A stretch of 64,000 nt of DNA from an uncultured Ruminiclostridium sp. (GTDB taxonomy: Bacteria; Bacillota; Clostridia; Oscillospirales; Ruminococcaceae). This document shows, one piece after another, positions 63,689 through 64,000 of this stretch. The translations under genes and the position numbers were made by a program. Each line of letters starts with the position of its first letter. Position 1 is the stretch's first letter. The stretch is from positions 1 to 64,000 of the forward strand of contig CAKSFR010000001.1 of assembly GCA_934454635.1 (NCBI GenBank), read 5' to 3'. Under the pieces are notes generated by a model that ran no database searches, was not told the DNA's origin, and saw nothing but the letters and a program-made list of their open reading frames with translations.

Positions 63689-64000
63689 TTACAGCTTTTT
63701 GTACACTGCGGCGCAGAAATGAATCTGAACCGAAAGCTCGTTAAGGCGATTCAGTTTAGCTCTGTCTTGGGCAGAGGTTTTGTAATAGTACGGCGTCATT
63801 GAAAACAAGGATAAAATATCCTCGTTTGTGCATATTTTCGCAGTTTTATGAACAACATCGCTTTTTACAAGTTCAAAACCGTTCATTTTCATGTCTGAAA
63901 CAGTATTTTTATACGGCTTTTCATAGACAGCCTGTTTCAGCTCCCACAAATGTTCTTCCATGGGAAACGCCGTGATGAAATAACCGCCTTTTTTCAGTAG
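63689..64000 (-). CDS. RlmA-like 23S rRNA guanine-N1 methyltransferase, 3' part
   Basis: The frame is open through the right edge; the first residues visible are LLKKGGYFITAFPMEEHLWELKQ, matching the C-terminal half of RlmA-type proteins (GG-x-hydrophobic-P-x2-HL-x-EL). The phrase MTPYYYKTSAQDRAKL is also typical. RlmA methylates G745/748 of 23S rRNA. The in-frame ATG at 63961 is an internal Met, not the start. The stop at 63689 abuts the GH25 stop at 63688, so the two genes converge. Confidence 0.75.
   Translation of the reverse strand, partial: LLKKGGYFITAFPMEEHLWELKQAVYEKPYKNTVSDMKMNGFELVKSDVVHKTAKICTNEDILSLFSMTPYYYKTSAQDRAKLNRLNELSVQIHFCAAVYKKL

Noticed and set aside
63689..63961. A complete 90-residue gene at the right edge
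   Set aside because: The frame is open to the edge and the residues upstream of Met match RlmA, so Met 63961 is internal.
1..64000. CRISPR array, prophage or IS transposase
   Set aside because: No regularly spaced direct repeats, integrase, phage structural or transposase motifs were seen; only the two MITE-like elements are mobile-looking.

Overview
The window reads as a chromosomal segment of an anaerobic, spore-capable Clostridia bacterium, most likely Oscillospiraceae/Ruminococcaceae and close to Ruminococcus. The reasons are a type I dockerin protein at the left edge, the sporulation pair gpr-spoIIP, an Rnf complex in the clostridial order C-D-G-E-A-B, a class III (anaerobic) ribonucleotide reductase, and Firmicutes-type translation genes with consensus TTGACA-17-TATAAT promoters and AGGAGG ribosome binding sites. 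No prophage, CRISPR array, rRNA operon or transposase gene was seen. The assignment rests on protein motifs and gene order; no database search was possible.

Layout. 1-2.5 kb: dockerin protein, open at the left edge. 2.5-6.2 kb (minus): DUF368/PopT-like transporter, CorC-like CBS protein, TatD nuclease, LacI regulator. 6.2-13.9 kb (plus): a divergent second LacI regulator followed by a tightly overlapped sugar cluster, GH95 alpha-L-fucosidase, SLOG/DUF1273 protein and GH2 beta-galactosidase. 14.0-15.4 kb: tRNA-Leu(UAG) on the minus strand, lying antisense in the leader of a CDF metal exporter. 15.5-18.7 kb: sugar-phosphate transferase, GNAT, TIGR04076-like and pyrophosphatase-like genes, bracketed by two copies of a 103-105 bp MITE-like palindrome. 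18.8-30.8 kb: rpoB-rpoC, then rpsL-rpsG-fusA-tuf, with several non-coding structured segments. 31.1-36.9 kb: glycosyltransferase, NYN-LOTUS protein, ylxM-ffh-rpsP-khpA, lipoprotein peptidyl-prolyl isomerase. 37.0-45.3 kb: DUF815 ATPase, BtuF/FeuA-like lipoprotein, rnfCDGEAB, diguanylate cyclase. 45.4-49.3 kb: glyA, divergent prs, rarA. 49.2-55.5 kb (minus): S1-domain protein, serA, serC, nrdD, rpsT. 55.6-57.7 kb: gpr, spoIIP. 57.7-62.2 kb (minus): acyl-CoA synthetase, XRE-cupin regulator, endonuclease III, cardiolipin synthase. 62.3-64.0 kb: GH25 lysozyme-like membrane protein and the 3' part of an RlmA-like methyltransferase.

How the parts work together. The fucosidase and galactosidase have no signal peptides, so they probably finish off imported fucosylated, galactosylated oligosaccharides such as xyloglucan side chains or host glycans, under the adjacent LacI regulator. 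The Rnf complex couples ferredoxin oxidation to NAD reduction and ion pumping. The most striking anomaly is NrdD, whose reading frame stops exactly where the glycyl-radical motif should begin. Other items worth a second look are the paired MITEs that abut terminators, a large structured element downstream of tuf, a structured rpsL-rpsG spacer, palindromic operator candidates at nrdD and the metal exporter, and a recurring TGTTCATATTT half-site in intergenic regions.
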